Positions 9,701 to 16,630 of a stretch of DNA of 64,000 nucleotides are shown here, in pieces. The DNA lies in the NCBI GenBank assembly GCA_947625885.1, contig CANQQA010000010.1, forward strand, positions 1-64,000, given 5' to 3'. Made by a program: the position numbers and the translations under genes. Numbering within the stretch: the stretch's first letter is position 1; the number at the start of each line of letters is the position of its first letter. Source of the stretch: an uncultured Bacteroidales bacterium. Lineage in GTDB: Bacteria; Bacteroidota; Bacteroidia; Bacteroidales; UBA11471. The notes under the pieces are model-generated. The model searched no databases and was not told the origin of the DNA. It saw only the letters and a program-made list of their open reading frames with translations.

Positions 9701-10341
9701 CTTCGTACGACATCGGATTCGGCGGTCTCGACCACGTATTGGCATCGGGCAAGAATGTAAACATTCTCGTTCTCGATACGGAGGTTTACTCCAACACCGG
9801 CGGTCAGGCCTCCAAAGCCACCCCGCTCGGCGCTATCGCCAAATTTGCCGCTGCCGGCAAACGTGTTCGCAAAAAAGACCTCGGTCTCATCGCATCGACC
9901 TACGGTTACGTATATTGCGCACAGGTGGCTATGGGTGCCGATCAGGCTCAGACCTTGAAAGCCATTCGCGAAGCCGAAGCCTATAACGGTCCTTCGATTG
10001 TTATCGCTTATGCTCCCTGTATCAACCACGGTCTCAAAAAAGGCATGGGTCATGCCCAAGCCGAGGAGGCTGCTGCCGTTGAATGCGGATACTGGCACTT
10101 GTGGCGTTACAACCCCGAACTCGAAGCCGAAGGCAAGAATCCTTTCACGCTCGACAGCAAAGAGCCGCAATGGGATAAGTTCGAGGACTTCCTCAAAGGC
10201 GAAGTACGCTACGCATCGGTTATGAAACAATATCCTGCCGAAGCCGAACAACTCTTCGCTGCCGCCAAGGAGAACGCACAATGGCGTTACAACAACTACA
10301 AACGCCTGTCGAAACAGCAATGGGGCGTCGATGCCGAATAA
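6793..10341 (+). CDS. nifJ: Pyruvate:ferredoxin (flavodoxin) oxidoreductase
   Basis: Oxidatively decarboxylates pyruvate to acetyl-CoA and CO2 with reduction of ferredoxin, the main pyruvate-consuming step in anaerobic Bacteroidales. 1182 residues, the full length of the fused single-chain enzyme. Visible in order: N-terminal pyrimidine-binding domain (YPITPSSTMAEYVDEWAAAG), a transketolase-C-like domain, a two-[4Fe-4S] ferredoxin domain with CIQCNKCSYVCP (about residue 690) and CLGCGNCVDVCPG (about 744), the CSGCGETPYVKL cysteines (about 813) and the thiamine-diphosphate site GDGASYDIGFGGLDH (about 966). Strong A-rich leader and codon use with many C-ending codons suggest high expression. 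Monocistronic with its own promoter and terminator. Confidence 0.97.
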   Translation: MSKQKKFITCDGNQAAAHISYMFSEVAAIYPITPSSTMAEYVDEWAAAGRKNIFGETVTVQEMQSEAGAAGAVHGSLQAGALTTTYTASQGLLLMIPNMYKIAGEFLPCVFHVSARTLASHALCIFGDHQDVMSTRQTGFAMLAEGSVQEVMDLAGVAHLSTIKSRVPFVNFFDGFRTSHEIQKIEMLENEDLAPLIDQKALKEFRDRALNPENPVARGMAENPDTFFTHRESCNSFYNAVPGIVEEYMNEISKITGRKYGLFDYYGAADADRVIIAMGSVTEAAREAIDYLAAKGEKVGLVSVHLYRPFSVKHLLAAVPASAKRIAVLDRTKEPGANGEPLYLDVKEAYYDVKNAPMIVGGRYGLGSNDTTPAQILSVYENLALPEPKNHFTLGIIDDVTFTSLPPKEEIAMGGEGMFEAKFYGLGADGTVGANKNSVKIIGDNTDKHCQAYFSYDSKKSGGFTCSHLRFGDSPIRSTYLVNTPNFVACHVQAYLRMYDVTRGLRENGTFLLNTIWSDDELVKNLPNNVKRYFAQKNIKVYYINATQIAQEIGLGNRTNTILQSAFFRITGVIPVDLAIEQMKKFIVKSYGKKGEDVVNKNYAAVDRGGEYKQLAVDPAWANLPDDEQAANNDPAFINEIVRPINAQNGDLLKVSAFKGIEDGTWPQGTAKYEKRGVAAFVPEWTPENCIQCNKCSYVCPHAAIRPFVFDAAEQAGAHFTTIKAVGKMFEGMTFRMQVDVLDCLGCGNCVDVCPGNKQGKALAMKPLEGQLAEAPNWEYCVNNVKSKQHLVDVKANPKNSQFATPLFEFSGACSGCGETPYVKLISQLFGDREMVANATGCSSIYSGSIPSTPYTTNEKGHGPAWANSLFEDFCEFGLGMTLAVEKMRNRIESLMKGAIEAEGTPADVKALFGEWIENRENTEKSVELAAKIRPIVEANADKCEFCKGIAALGKFLVKKSQWIIGGDGASYDIGFGGLDHVLASGKNVNILVLDTEVYSNTGGQASKATPLGAIAKFAAAGKRVRKKDLGLIASTYGYVYCAQVAMGADQAQTLKAIREAEAYNGPSIVIAYAPCINHGLKKGMGHAQAEEAAAVECGYWHLWRYNPELEAEGKNPFTLDSKEPQWDKFEDFLKGEVRYASVMKQYPAEAEQLFAAAKENAQWRYNNYKRLSKQQWGVDAE

Positions 10342-10360
10342 TCGACTCTTCTATACATGA

Positions 10361-10400
10361 AAAAAGGTCGCGCTGTAAAGCGCGACCTTTTTTGTTTTTA
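10361..10400 (+). terminator. Bidirectional terminator between nifJ and the AraC gene (repeat copy 1)
   Basis: Arms AAAGGTCGCGCT and AGCGCGACCTTT pair perfectly around a GTAA loop, with a T-run on the plus strand and an A-run that gives a T-run on the minus strand. It serves two convergent genes. 38 of 39 bases (10361-10399) recur at 29033-29071. Confidence 0.9.
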
Positions 10401-10415
10401 GAAATAACTTCGTTC

Positions 10416-11336
10416 TTATAAAATATGGGGCATGACGGTTTGGGTCGATTGCGCCATTTTTCTATATCGTTGAGGCGGTATCCCCATTTTTTTGTAAAAG
10501 GTTTTTGAAAAGTGAAACTGATCGAAGTAGTTGAGCTTGAAAGCGATTTCTTTGATTTTCAAGTCGGAATCCCGAAGATATATGCAAGCTCTTTGAATTT
10601 TCAGATTGGAGAAATATTCCATAGGAGTCAATCCGGTTTCTATTCTGAAAAGCGTATTGATTCTCGTGATGGAATAGCCGCCGAAATCGGCAATATCTTT
10701 GAGCGTGATTTTTTCTTCCAAATGGTCTTTCATGAATTGTACGCATTTTTGAATATTGTCTATTTTTCCGATGCTTTTTATTTCGCGAAACGATTTGATG
10801 TATTTTAGAGACGCCAAGAAGTGCAGCAGACAGAAAGACGTGTATTGGAGATTGTCGATGTCGTATATATCGCGCTCGATATTCCGGTATATTTCTGTAA
10901 ACAGGATAAGCCGGTCTTGAATACGGCTGTTGTCCGCCTCTTTTATTTCGATATTGCGCCCCATGATAGAGTTGAAAAAAGAGGCGTTTGTCCCTTGAAA
11001 ATGTATCCAGTATATACTCCACGGTTTTTTGTCGCCCGACCCATACGCATGTTTTTCAAATGGCGGAAGTATGATAAATTGATTTTTTGACAGTATCATG
11101 CGGTTTCCGTTATACTCTACCCAGCCGATACCGTTTTCACAATATATGAATATGTATTGTTCTGCGCCGTTGGGTCGCTCTCTGTAATGACATTTGGCAT
11201 TCGGATAATAGCCGATATGGGTAACATACAATTGTCCGGTTACCGGATTGCTTATTAAGGATTCCAGTAAATTTTCCGGAATTATAATCTCCCTTTCACC
11301 CGGAAACCCCGAAGGAATAAAAGTTTTTATGCTCAT
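10416..11336 (-). CDS. AraC-family transcriptional regulator of the galactoside locus
   Basis: 306 residues. The N-terminal half is a cupin-like sugar-sensing domain (CHYRERPNGAEQYIFIYCENG, then ILSKNQFIILPPFEKHAYGS). The C-terminal ~100 residues are a double helix-turn-helix: ITLKDIADFGGYSITRINTLFRIETGLTPMEYF and IKEIAFKLNYFDQFHFSKTFYKKMGIPPQRYR. The gene is divergent from the 18-kb operon beginning at 11856, so local control of that operon, with sugar as inducer, is the natural inference. A 28-bp near-repeat present in front of both transcription units is its candidate binding site. Codons are AT-rich relative to neighbours. Confidence 0.88.
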   Translation of the reverse strand: MSIKTFIPSGFPGEREIIIPENLLESLISNPVTGQLYVTHIGYYPNAKCHYRERPNGAEQYIFIYCENGIGWVEYNGNRMILSKNQFIILPPFEKHAYGSGDKKPWSIYWIHFQGTNASFFNSIMGRNIEIKEADNSRIQDRLILFTEIYRNIERDIYDIDNLQYTSFCLLHFLASLKYIKSFREIKSIGKIDNIQKCVQFMKDHLEEKITLKDIADFGGYSITRINTLFRIETGLTPMEYFSNLKIQRACIYLRDSDLKIKEIAFKLNYFDQFHFSKTFYKKMGIPPQRYRKMAQSTQTVMPHIL

Positions 11337-11355
11337 GGTATGGATAATCGTATAG

Positions 11356-11363
11356 CAAATATA
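11356..11363 (-). promoter_or_regulatory. -7 element of the AraC gene
   Basis: Minus-strand TATATTTG, exact match to TAnnTTTG, 19 bases before the start codon. The candidate operator copy at 11357-11384 overlaps it and the spacer behind it, a position that would suit autorepression. Confidence 0.45.
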
Positions 11364-11384
11364 CGCATATAATTTACATATTCT
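11357..11384 (+). repeat. Candidate AraC operator, copy 1
   Basis: 28-base sequence matching the copy at 11743-11770 at 25 positions, with an uninterrupted identical core GCATATAATTTACATATT (11365-11382). It lies over the core promoter of the regulator gene. Confidence 0.5.
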
Positions 11385-11742
11385 TATTTTTCATATAGTA
11401 TTTTTTCATCGACGGTAGTGTTATATATTATTATGGACAGAAAAAAGTAGTTATCGTGCCGAAGTCCATATTGGCAAATATCCGGAAAGTATGTTTGTGG
11501 AAAGTTGGATAAAATTTTGCAAATAAATTTTCTTGTCCGAAAAATAATTATTCGTCGGGAGATAGTTGGAAAATGCCGTTGTTTCGTATGTTTTCTTTTG
11601 TAGAGATTGCGATAGCTACGAAGTTCTCAAATGTTCTTTCAGAGAGGAATGAGAAAAAACTTGAAAATTTTCCTAAATTATTTTGCATCGTGTTGTATAA
11701 TTTATATCTTTGCATAGCAGGCTCCCATTTTGTCGGTATGGT
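11385..11742. other. Long intergenic control region between regulator and operon
   Basis: About 360 AT-rich bases between the two candidate operators. It contains the promoter-like elements at 11682-11712 and no convincing coding sequence; a 61-codon plus-strand reading frame at 11573 has no family features and overlaps the promoter. Confidence 0.6.
11682..11712 (+). promoter_or_regulatory. Consensus promoter upstream of the galactoside operon
   Basis: TTTG (11682-11685), 19 bases, TATCTTTG (11705-11712). Transcription from here would begin near 11719, with a leader of about 137 bases that contains operator copy 2. A weaker alternative, TTTC (11787-11790) and TATATTTA (11809-11816), would place that operator upstream at an activator position. 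Confidence 0.6.
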
Positions 11743-11770
11743 AAATATGAGCATATAATTTACATATTTT
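11743..11770 (+). repeat. Candidate AraC operator, copy 2
   Basis: Second copy of the 28-base element, same orientation, 25/28 matches to 11357-11384. Located 86 bases upstream of the first operon gene. Confidence 0.5.
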
Positions 11771-11855
11771 CAAATATTCCGTACATTTTCGCACCTGTTT
11801 TCAAGTTATATATTTACCACCGATAAAAAAGAAACACACGAAAAATATTCACATT

Positions 11856-14800
11856 ATGGAAAATATCACCTCATATCTTATCAAAAGCACGGTGGGGAAA
11901 AGCGAAGTGAGAGCTTGGTCAGAAACGATTATGTTGCCGACCTACGATATAGGCAAAGAAGAAAAAAATCCGATTTTTCTTGAAAAACGAGTTTATCAGG
12001 GAAGCTCCGGAGTCGTATATCCCTATCCGGTCATAGAAAAGATATTCGACGAAAAAAAAGATAAACCGTATCGAGCTGTTTTCTTGGAAAATGAATATTT
12101 GAAGATAATGATTCTTCCCGAGCTCGGCGGGCGTGTTCAAATGGCATACGACAAAGTAAAACAGCGGCATTTTGTATATTATAATCAAGTTATCAAGCCG
12201 GCGCTTGTCGGATTGACAGGACCTTGGATTTCGGGCGGCATAGAGTTTAATTGGCCGCAGCATCATCGACCATCCACCTATTTGCCGACCGAATATACCA
12301 TAGAAGAATTTGCCGACGGAAGTAAAACGGTGTGGTGTTCCGAAGTGGAACGTATGTCCCGTACCAAAGGAATGGCAGGATTTACATTGTATCCCGGAAA
12401 AGCATATCTCGAAATAAAAGCGAAAGTATATAACCGCACTTCGTTTCCCCAATCGTTTTTGTGGTGGGCGAATCCGGCTGTAAGAGTGCACAAAGATTAC
12501 TATTCGGTATTTCCGCCCGACGTAAACGCTGTTTTCGATCATGGCAAACGGGCGGTCTCTACATTCCCCATTGCCACCGGAGTATATTATAAGCAAGACT
12601 ATTCTTCGGGAGTGGATATTTCTCGGTATAAGAACATTCCGGTGCCCACTTCTTATATGGCTATCAATTCCAAATACGACTTTGTTGGCGGCTATGAAGA
12701 AAATGTCGAAGCCGGATTGCTGCATGTTGCCGACCATCATATCAATGCCGGTAAAAAGCAATGGACGTGGGGGAACGGTGATTTCGGACAGGCATGGGAT
12801 CGGAATCTGACCGATGAAGATGGTCCTTACATAGAGCTTATGACGGGTATGTATTGCGATAATCAGCCCGATTTTACGTGGTTGCAGCCGTATGAAGAAA
12901 AAAGTTGGTCGCAGTATTTCATGCCTTACAGTGCCGTAGGATTGGTGAAAAATGCAACCAAAGATGCCATTGTTACCCTCAAAAAAGAAACGGAAAAAGG
13001 CGAAGTGATACTCTATACGACAAGTATCTATGTAAATGTGAGAATATGGGTAACCGACGGCAGCAAAACTTGTATGGATATTCTTTGCAATGTTTCTCCT
13101 GCCGAACCGGTGAAAGAAACATTCCCGTTGAAGGGTGTCGATTTCGATGCCTTAAAAGTGTATGTATTCGATGATAAGGGTAAAATCTTGGTGAAATACG
13201 AGAGCGAGAAAACAGGAATCAGACCGATTCCGGAACCGGCAAAAGCAGCCAAAGACCCCAAAGAGATTGCCAGTATCGAGCAACTTTATCTCTCCGGTTT
13301 GCATTTGGAACAATATCGCCATGCCACGTATAATCCCATGAATTATTATATGGAGGCTTTGAGTCGGGAGGCTGGCGACATTCGCTGCAACAACGCTGTC
13401 GGATTGCTTTTGATGCGCAGAGGACAGTTCGCAAAAGCACAGCCTTACTTTGAAAAGGCTATCGCTACTTTGGTGGAGCGCAATCCCAATCCCATCGACG
13501 GCGAGCCGCATTACAATTTGGGTTGGAGCCTTAAAATGCAAGGTAAATACGATGAGGCTTACGATGCTTTTTATAAAGCGACATGGTGTGCTGCATGGCA
13601 AGACCCTGCATATTATGCTCTCGCGCAAATTGATTGTATGAGAGGCGATTTCGAGAAGGCTCTCGACCATGTATCCCGTTCTCTGGTACGCAATTGGCAT
13701 AATCATAAAGCCCGTCAGTTGAAGACCTCCCTACTCAGAAAATTGGAACGTAAAGAAGAGGCGGTGGCACTTGTTGCCGAGTCGCTTGCCATAGATAAAT
13801 TCAATGTGGGCTGTCGTTTCGAGTCGTACCTGCTCGGTGGGGATTCCGCCCGACAGGCGCTTGACGAAATGATGTCTTTGATGAATACGACGACAGCAGT
13901 ACACGACTATATAGAATATGCGTCGGACTTTGCCGGTGCCGGACTTTATACGGAAGCCGAACAGTTTCTCCTTTTATGGGTGAACAAAAATGATGGCAAC
14001 GTATATCCGATGGTCTATTACGCACTCGGTTACTTTGCCGCCAAAGCCGGCGACGATGCCAAAGCGTTACATTATTATGAAAAAGCGGCACAGATGTCTC
14101 CCGAATATTGCTTTCCCAATAAATTGGAAGAAGTGCTTATGCTGCAAGATGCCGTTCGCTTGCAGACGAATGACAGCAAAGCGTGGTATTATCTCGGAAA
14201 CTTCTGGTATGGGGCGCGTCAGTACGACGATGCCGTCGCCTGCTGGGAACGTTCTGTCAAGATAGACGATAACTATCCCACTGCATGGCGAAATCTGGCG
14301 TTGGCATATTACAATAAGTACGATCGGAAAGACGAGGCACTCGCCTGTCTCGAAAAGGCTTTTGCCCTCGATGATACAGATGCGCGCATCTTGATGGAGC
14401 TTGATCAGTTGTATAAAAAAATGAGCAGACCGCATAGAGAGCGCTTGGCATTTCTTGAAAAATATCTTCATTTGGTGGAACAGCGCGACGACCTTTGCGT
14501 AGAACGCGTTACGCTGTATAATCAGTTGGGTGAATACGAAAAGGCAAAATCGTTGATAGCATCGAGGAAATTTCACCCGTGGGAGGGAGGAGAAGGAAAA
14601 ATTTCGGGACAATATGTTATATGCCGTGTAGAATTGGCAAAAAAAGCAATTGCCGAAAAACGTTATCAAGATGCTGTAAATCTGCTTAAAGAAACAGAAT
14701 ACTACCCGCACAATCTCGGTGAAGGAAAACTCGCCGGAGCCGAAGAAAACGACATATACTATTTTATGGGCTGTGCTTATGAAGGATTGGGCGATAAAGA

Positions 14801-15191
14801 AAATGCCGAACGCTGTTTCCGAAAAGCCACCGTCGGCTCTGCCGAACCGGCAATTGCATTCTTTTATAACGACCAACAACCTGATAAAATTTATTATCAG
14901 GGACTTGCATGGCGAAAATTGGGCGACGAGAAAAAAGCCCGAAGCCGTTTCAATAAACTCATCACACATGGTGAACAGCATTATTTCGATCGCGTGAAAA
15001 TCGACTACTTCGCCGTATCTCTTCCCGACCTCTTGATATGGGAAGACGATCTGAACCGACGGAACCAAATACATTGCAATTGGGTAATGGGGCTGGGTTA
15101 TTTGGGATTGAACGAGAAAGAGAAAGCCCGAAAATTTCTCGATAAGGTGCGGGAGCTCGATATAAACCATCAGGGATTGAATGTCCTGTAA
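11856..15191 (+). CDS. DUF5107 and TPR repeat protein, putative cytoplasmic carbohydrate-active enzyme
   Basis: 1111 residues without signal peptide, so probably cytoplasmic. Residues ~30-420 match the DUF5107 pattern (NEYLKIMILPELGGRVQMAYDK, GPWISGGIEFNWPQHHRPST, SFLWWANPAVRVHKDY, ELMTGMYCDNQPDFTWLQPYEEKSWSQ), a domain with a galactose-mutarotase-like sandwich fold. The remaining ~650 residues are tetratricopeptide repeats (for example EPHYNLGWSLKMQGKYDEAYDAFYKA, AWYYLGNFWYGARQYDDAVACWERS). The conserved Glu of GGIEFNWP and the acidic ELMTG...DNQPDF segment are candidate active-site residues. As first gene of an alpha-galactoside operon it may process an imported sugar or glycoside. Exact reaction unknown. 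Confidence 0.8.
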   Translation: MENITSYLIKSTVGKSEVRAWSETIMLPTYDIGKEEKNPIFLEKRVYQGSSGVVYPYPVIEKIFDEKKDKPYRAVFLENEYLKIMILPELGGRVQMAYDKVKQRHFVYYNQVIKPALVGLTGPWISGGIEFNWPQHHRPSTYLPTEYTIEEFADGSKTVWCSEVERMSRTKGMAGFTLYPGKAYLEIKAKVYNRTSFPQSFLWWANPAVRVHKDYYSVFPPDVNAVFDHGKRAVSTFPIATGVYYKQDYSSGVDISRYKNIPVPTSYMAINSKYDFVGGYEENVEAGLLHVADHHINAGKKQWTWGNGDFGQAWDRNLTDEDGPYIELMTGMYCDNQPDFTWLQPYEEKSWSQYFMPYSAVGLVKNATKDAIVTLKKETEKGEVILYTTSIYVNVRIWVTDGSKTCMDILCNVSPAEPVKETFPLKGVDFDALKVYVFDDKGKILVKYESEKTGIRPIPEPAKAAKDPKEIASIEQLYLSGLHLEQYRHATYNPMNYYMEALSREAGDIRCNNAVGLLLMRRGQFAKAQPYFEKAIATLVERNPNPIDGEPHYNLGWSLKMQGKYDEAYDAFYKATWCAAWQDPAYYALAQIDCMRGDFEKALDHVSRSLVRNWHNHKARQLKTSLLRKLERKEEAVALVAESLAIDKFNVGCRFESYLLGGDSARQALDEMMSLMNTTTAVHDYIEYASDFAGAGLYTEAEQFLLLWVNKNDGNVYPMVYYALGYFAAKAGDDAKALHYYEKAAQMSPEYCFPNKLEEVLMLQDAVRLQTNDSKAWYYLGNFWYGARQYDDAVACWERSVKIDDNYPTAWRNLALAYYNKYDRKDEALACLEKAFALDDTDARILMELDQLYKKMSRPHRERLAFLEKYLHLVEQRDDLCVERVTLYNQLGEYEKAKSLIASRKFHPWEGGEGKISGQYVICRVELAKKAIAEKRYQDAVNLLKETEYYPHNLGEGKLAGAEENDIYYFMGCAYEGLGDKENAERCFRKATVGSAEPAIAFFYNDQQPDKIYYQGLAWRKLGDEKKARSRFNKLITHGEQHYFDRVKIDYFAVSLPDLLIWEDDLNRRNQIHCNWVMGLGYLGLNEKEKARKFLDKVRELDINHQGLNVL

Positions 15192-15217
15192 AAGATAAAA
15201 ACCTTAAAACCAAACAC

Positions 15218-16630
15218 ATGAAAACACAATATAAAAAAGGATTTGTTTACTTTATATGCCTTGTATCGGCTATGGGCGGATTGTTGTTCGGTTATGACTG
15301 GGTCGTAATCGGAGGGGCAAAGCCGTTTTATGAGCCGTTTTTCGGAATAGCCCATGACAATGCCATGCAGGCTGTTGCCATGAGTGTGGCATTGCTGGGT
15401 TGTCTCGTCGGGGCGATGATTGCGGGAGCGTTGGCAGACAAATATGGCAGAAAACGCCTGTTGATAGTAGCAGCGTTGGTATTCTTCTTTTCCTCGTTGA
15501 GTACCGGTATGGCGACCGTATTTACGGTTTTTGTCGTTTCGCGCTTCATCGGGGGAATAGCGATAGGGCTCGCCGCCGACGTTTCGCCCATGTATATAGC
15601 CGAAATCGCCCCTGCACATATACGAGGAAAACTCGTGTCGCTTAATCAGCTCACTACGGTATTGGGCATACTGGCGGCACAAATCGTCAATATGCTTGTT
15701 GCCGAAGACGTACCCGTCGATGCTACGGTTGCCGATATTGCAGCTTCTTGGAACGGAACGACCGGTTGGCGATGGATGTTTTATGCCGTTTGTTTTCCTT
15801 CGTTTTTCTTTTTTGTATTGGTATTCTTCATTCCCGAAAGTCCCCGTTGGCTGATGCAAAAAGGGCATGAACAAAAGGCGATGGACGCGTTGCAAAAAAT
15901 AGGCAATCGGGAATATGCCATAGCCGAATGCGCCGATTACCGTGAGTCGCATACGTCCGCACAAAAACAGGCGAAAGGCTCTCTCAAACAGCTTTTCTCT
16001 AAAAAGATGCGTCTTGTTTTGACCATCGGACTGGTGATAGCGGTCTTTCAACAGTGGTGCGGAATCAATGTCATATTCAACTATGCACAGGAAATATTTT
16101 CAGCTGCCGGTTATGGAATATCCGATGTGTTGATGAATATCGTGGTTACGGGTATGGCGAATCTGGTATTTACGTTTGTCGCCATTTTCACGGTTGAGAA
16201 GCTCGGGCGAAAAAAGTTGGTGTTGATAGGTGCCGCCGGTTTGCTGGTTATATACAGTATTTTGGCATACTGTTATTTTGTTCATGCGAGCGGTATATTC
16301 ATGATTGTATTGGTCGTATGCGCAATAAGTTTGTATGCCATGTCGTTGGGACCTGTTGCTTGGGTATTGCTTTCCGAAATATTTCCCAATGCCGTGCGCG
16401 GGGTCGCCATGTCGGTATGTACCGGCGCTTTGTGGATAGCAAGTTTCCTTCTCACCTATACGTTCCCGTTCCTGAATACAGGCTTGGGTACCGGCGGCAC
16501 GTTCCTGCTGTATATGGTTATCTGCTTGTTGGGATTCCTGTTCACTCTCAAATACATTCCCGAAACAAAAGGGAAATCCCTCGAATATCTCGAAAAAGAA
16601 TTAGTCAAAGATAAAAACGATTCGTTATGA
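15218..16630 (+). CDS. MFS sugar:proton symporter (sugar porter family)
   Basis: 470 residues, about 12 membrane segments. Sugar-porter signatures are present: GGLLFGYDWVVIGGA in helix 1, DKYGRKR between helices 2 and 3, PESPRWLM before the central loop, QQWCGINVIFNYA in helix 7, VEKLGRKKL, and PETKGKSLE at the end of helix 12. It resembles XylE/GalP-type importers. Between the DUF5107-TPR gene (26-base gap) and the GH36 gene (4-base ATGA overlap), it should import galactose or a small galactoside freed in the periplasm. Confidence 0.9.
   Translation: MKTQYKKGFVYFICLVSAMGGLLFGYDWVVIGGAKPFYEPFFGIAHDNAMQAVAMSVALLGCLVGAMIAGALADKYGRKRLLIVAALVFFFSSLSTGMATVFTVFVVSRFIGGIAIGLAADVSPMYIAEIAPAHIRGKLVSLNQLTTVLGILAAQIVNMLVAEDVPVDATVADIAASWNGTTGWRWMFYAVCFPSFFFFVLVFFIPESPRWLMQKGHEQKAMDALQKIGNREYAIAECADYRESHTSAQKQAKGSLKQLFSKKMRLVLTIGLVIAVFQQWCGINVIFNYAQEIFSAAGYGISDVLMNIVVTGMANLVFTFVAIFTVEKLGRKKLVLIGAAGLLVIYSILAYCYFVHASGIFMIVLVVCAISLYAMSLGPVAWVLLSEIFPNAVRGVAMSVCTGALWIASFLLTYTFPFLNTGLGTGGTFLLYMVICLLGFLFTLKYIPETKGKSLEYLEKELVKDKNDSL

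Noticed and set aside
11573-11758. 61-codon plus-strand frame in the operon control region
   Set aside because: Overlaps the consensus promoter at 11682-11712 and has no family features.
14067-15170. 367-codon minus-strand frame inside the DUF5107-TPR gene
   Set aside because: Antisense to the TPR region, Phe/Ile-rich low-complexity translation, no start context.
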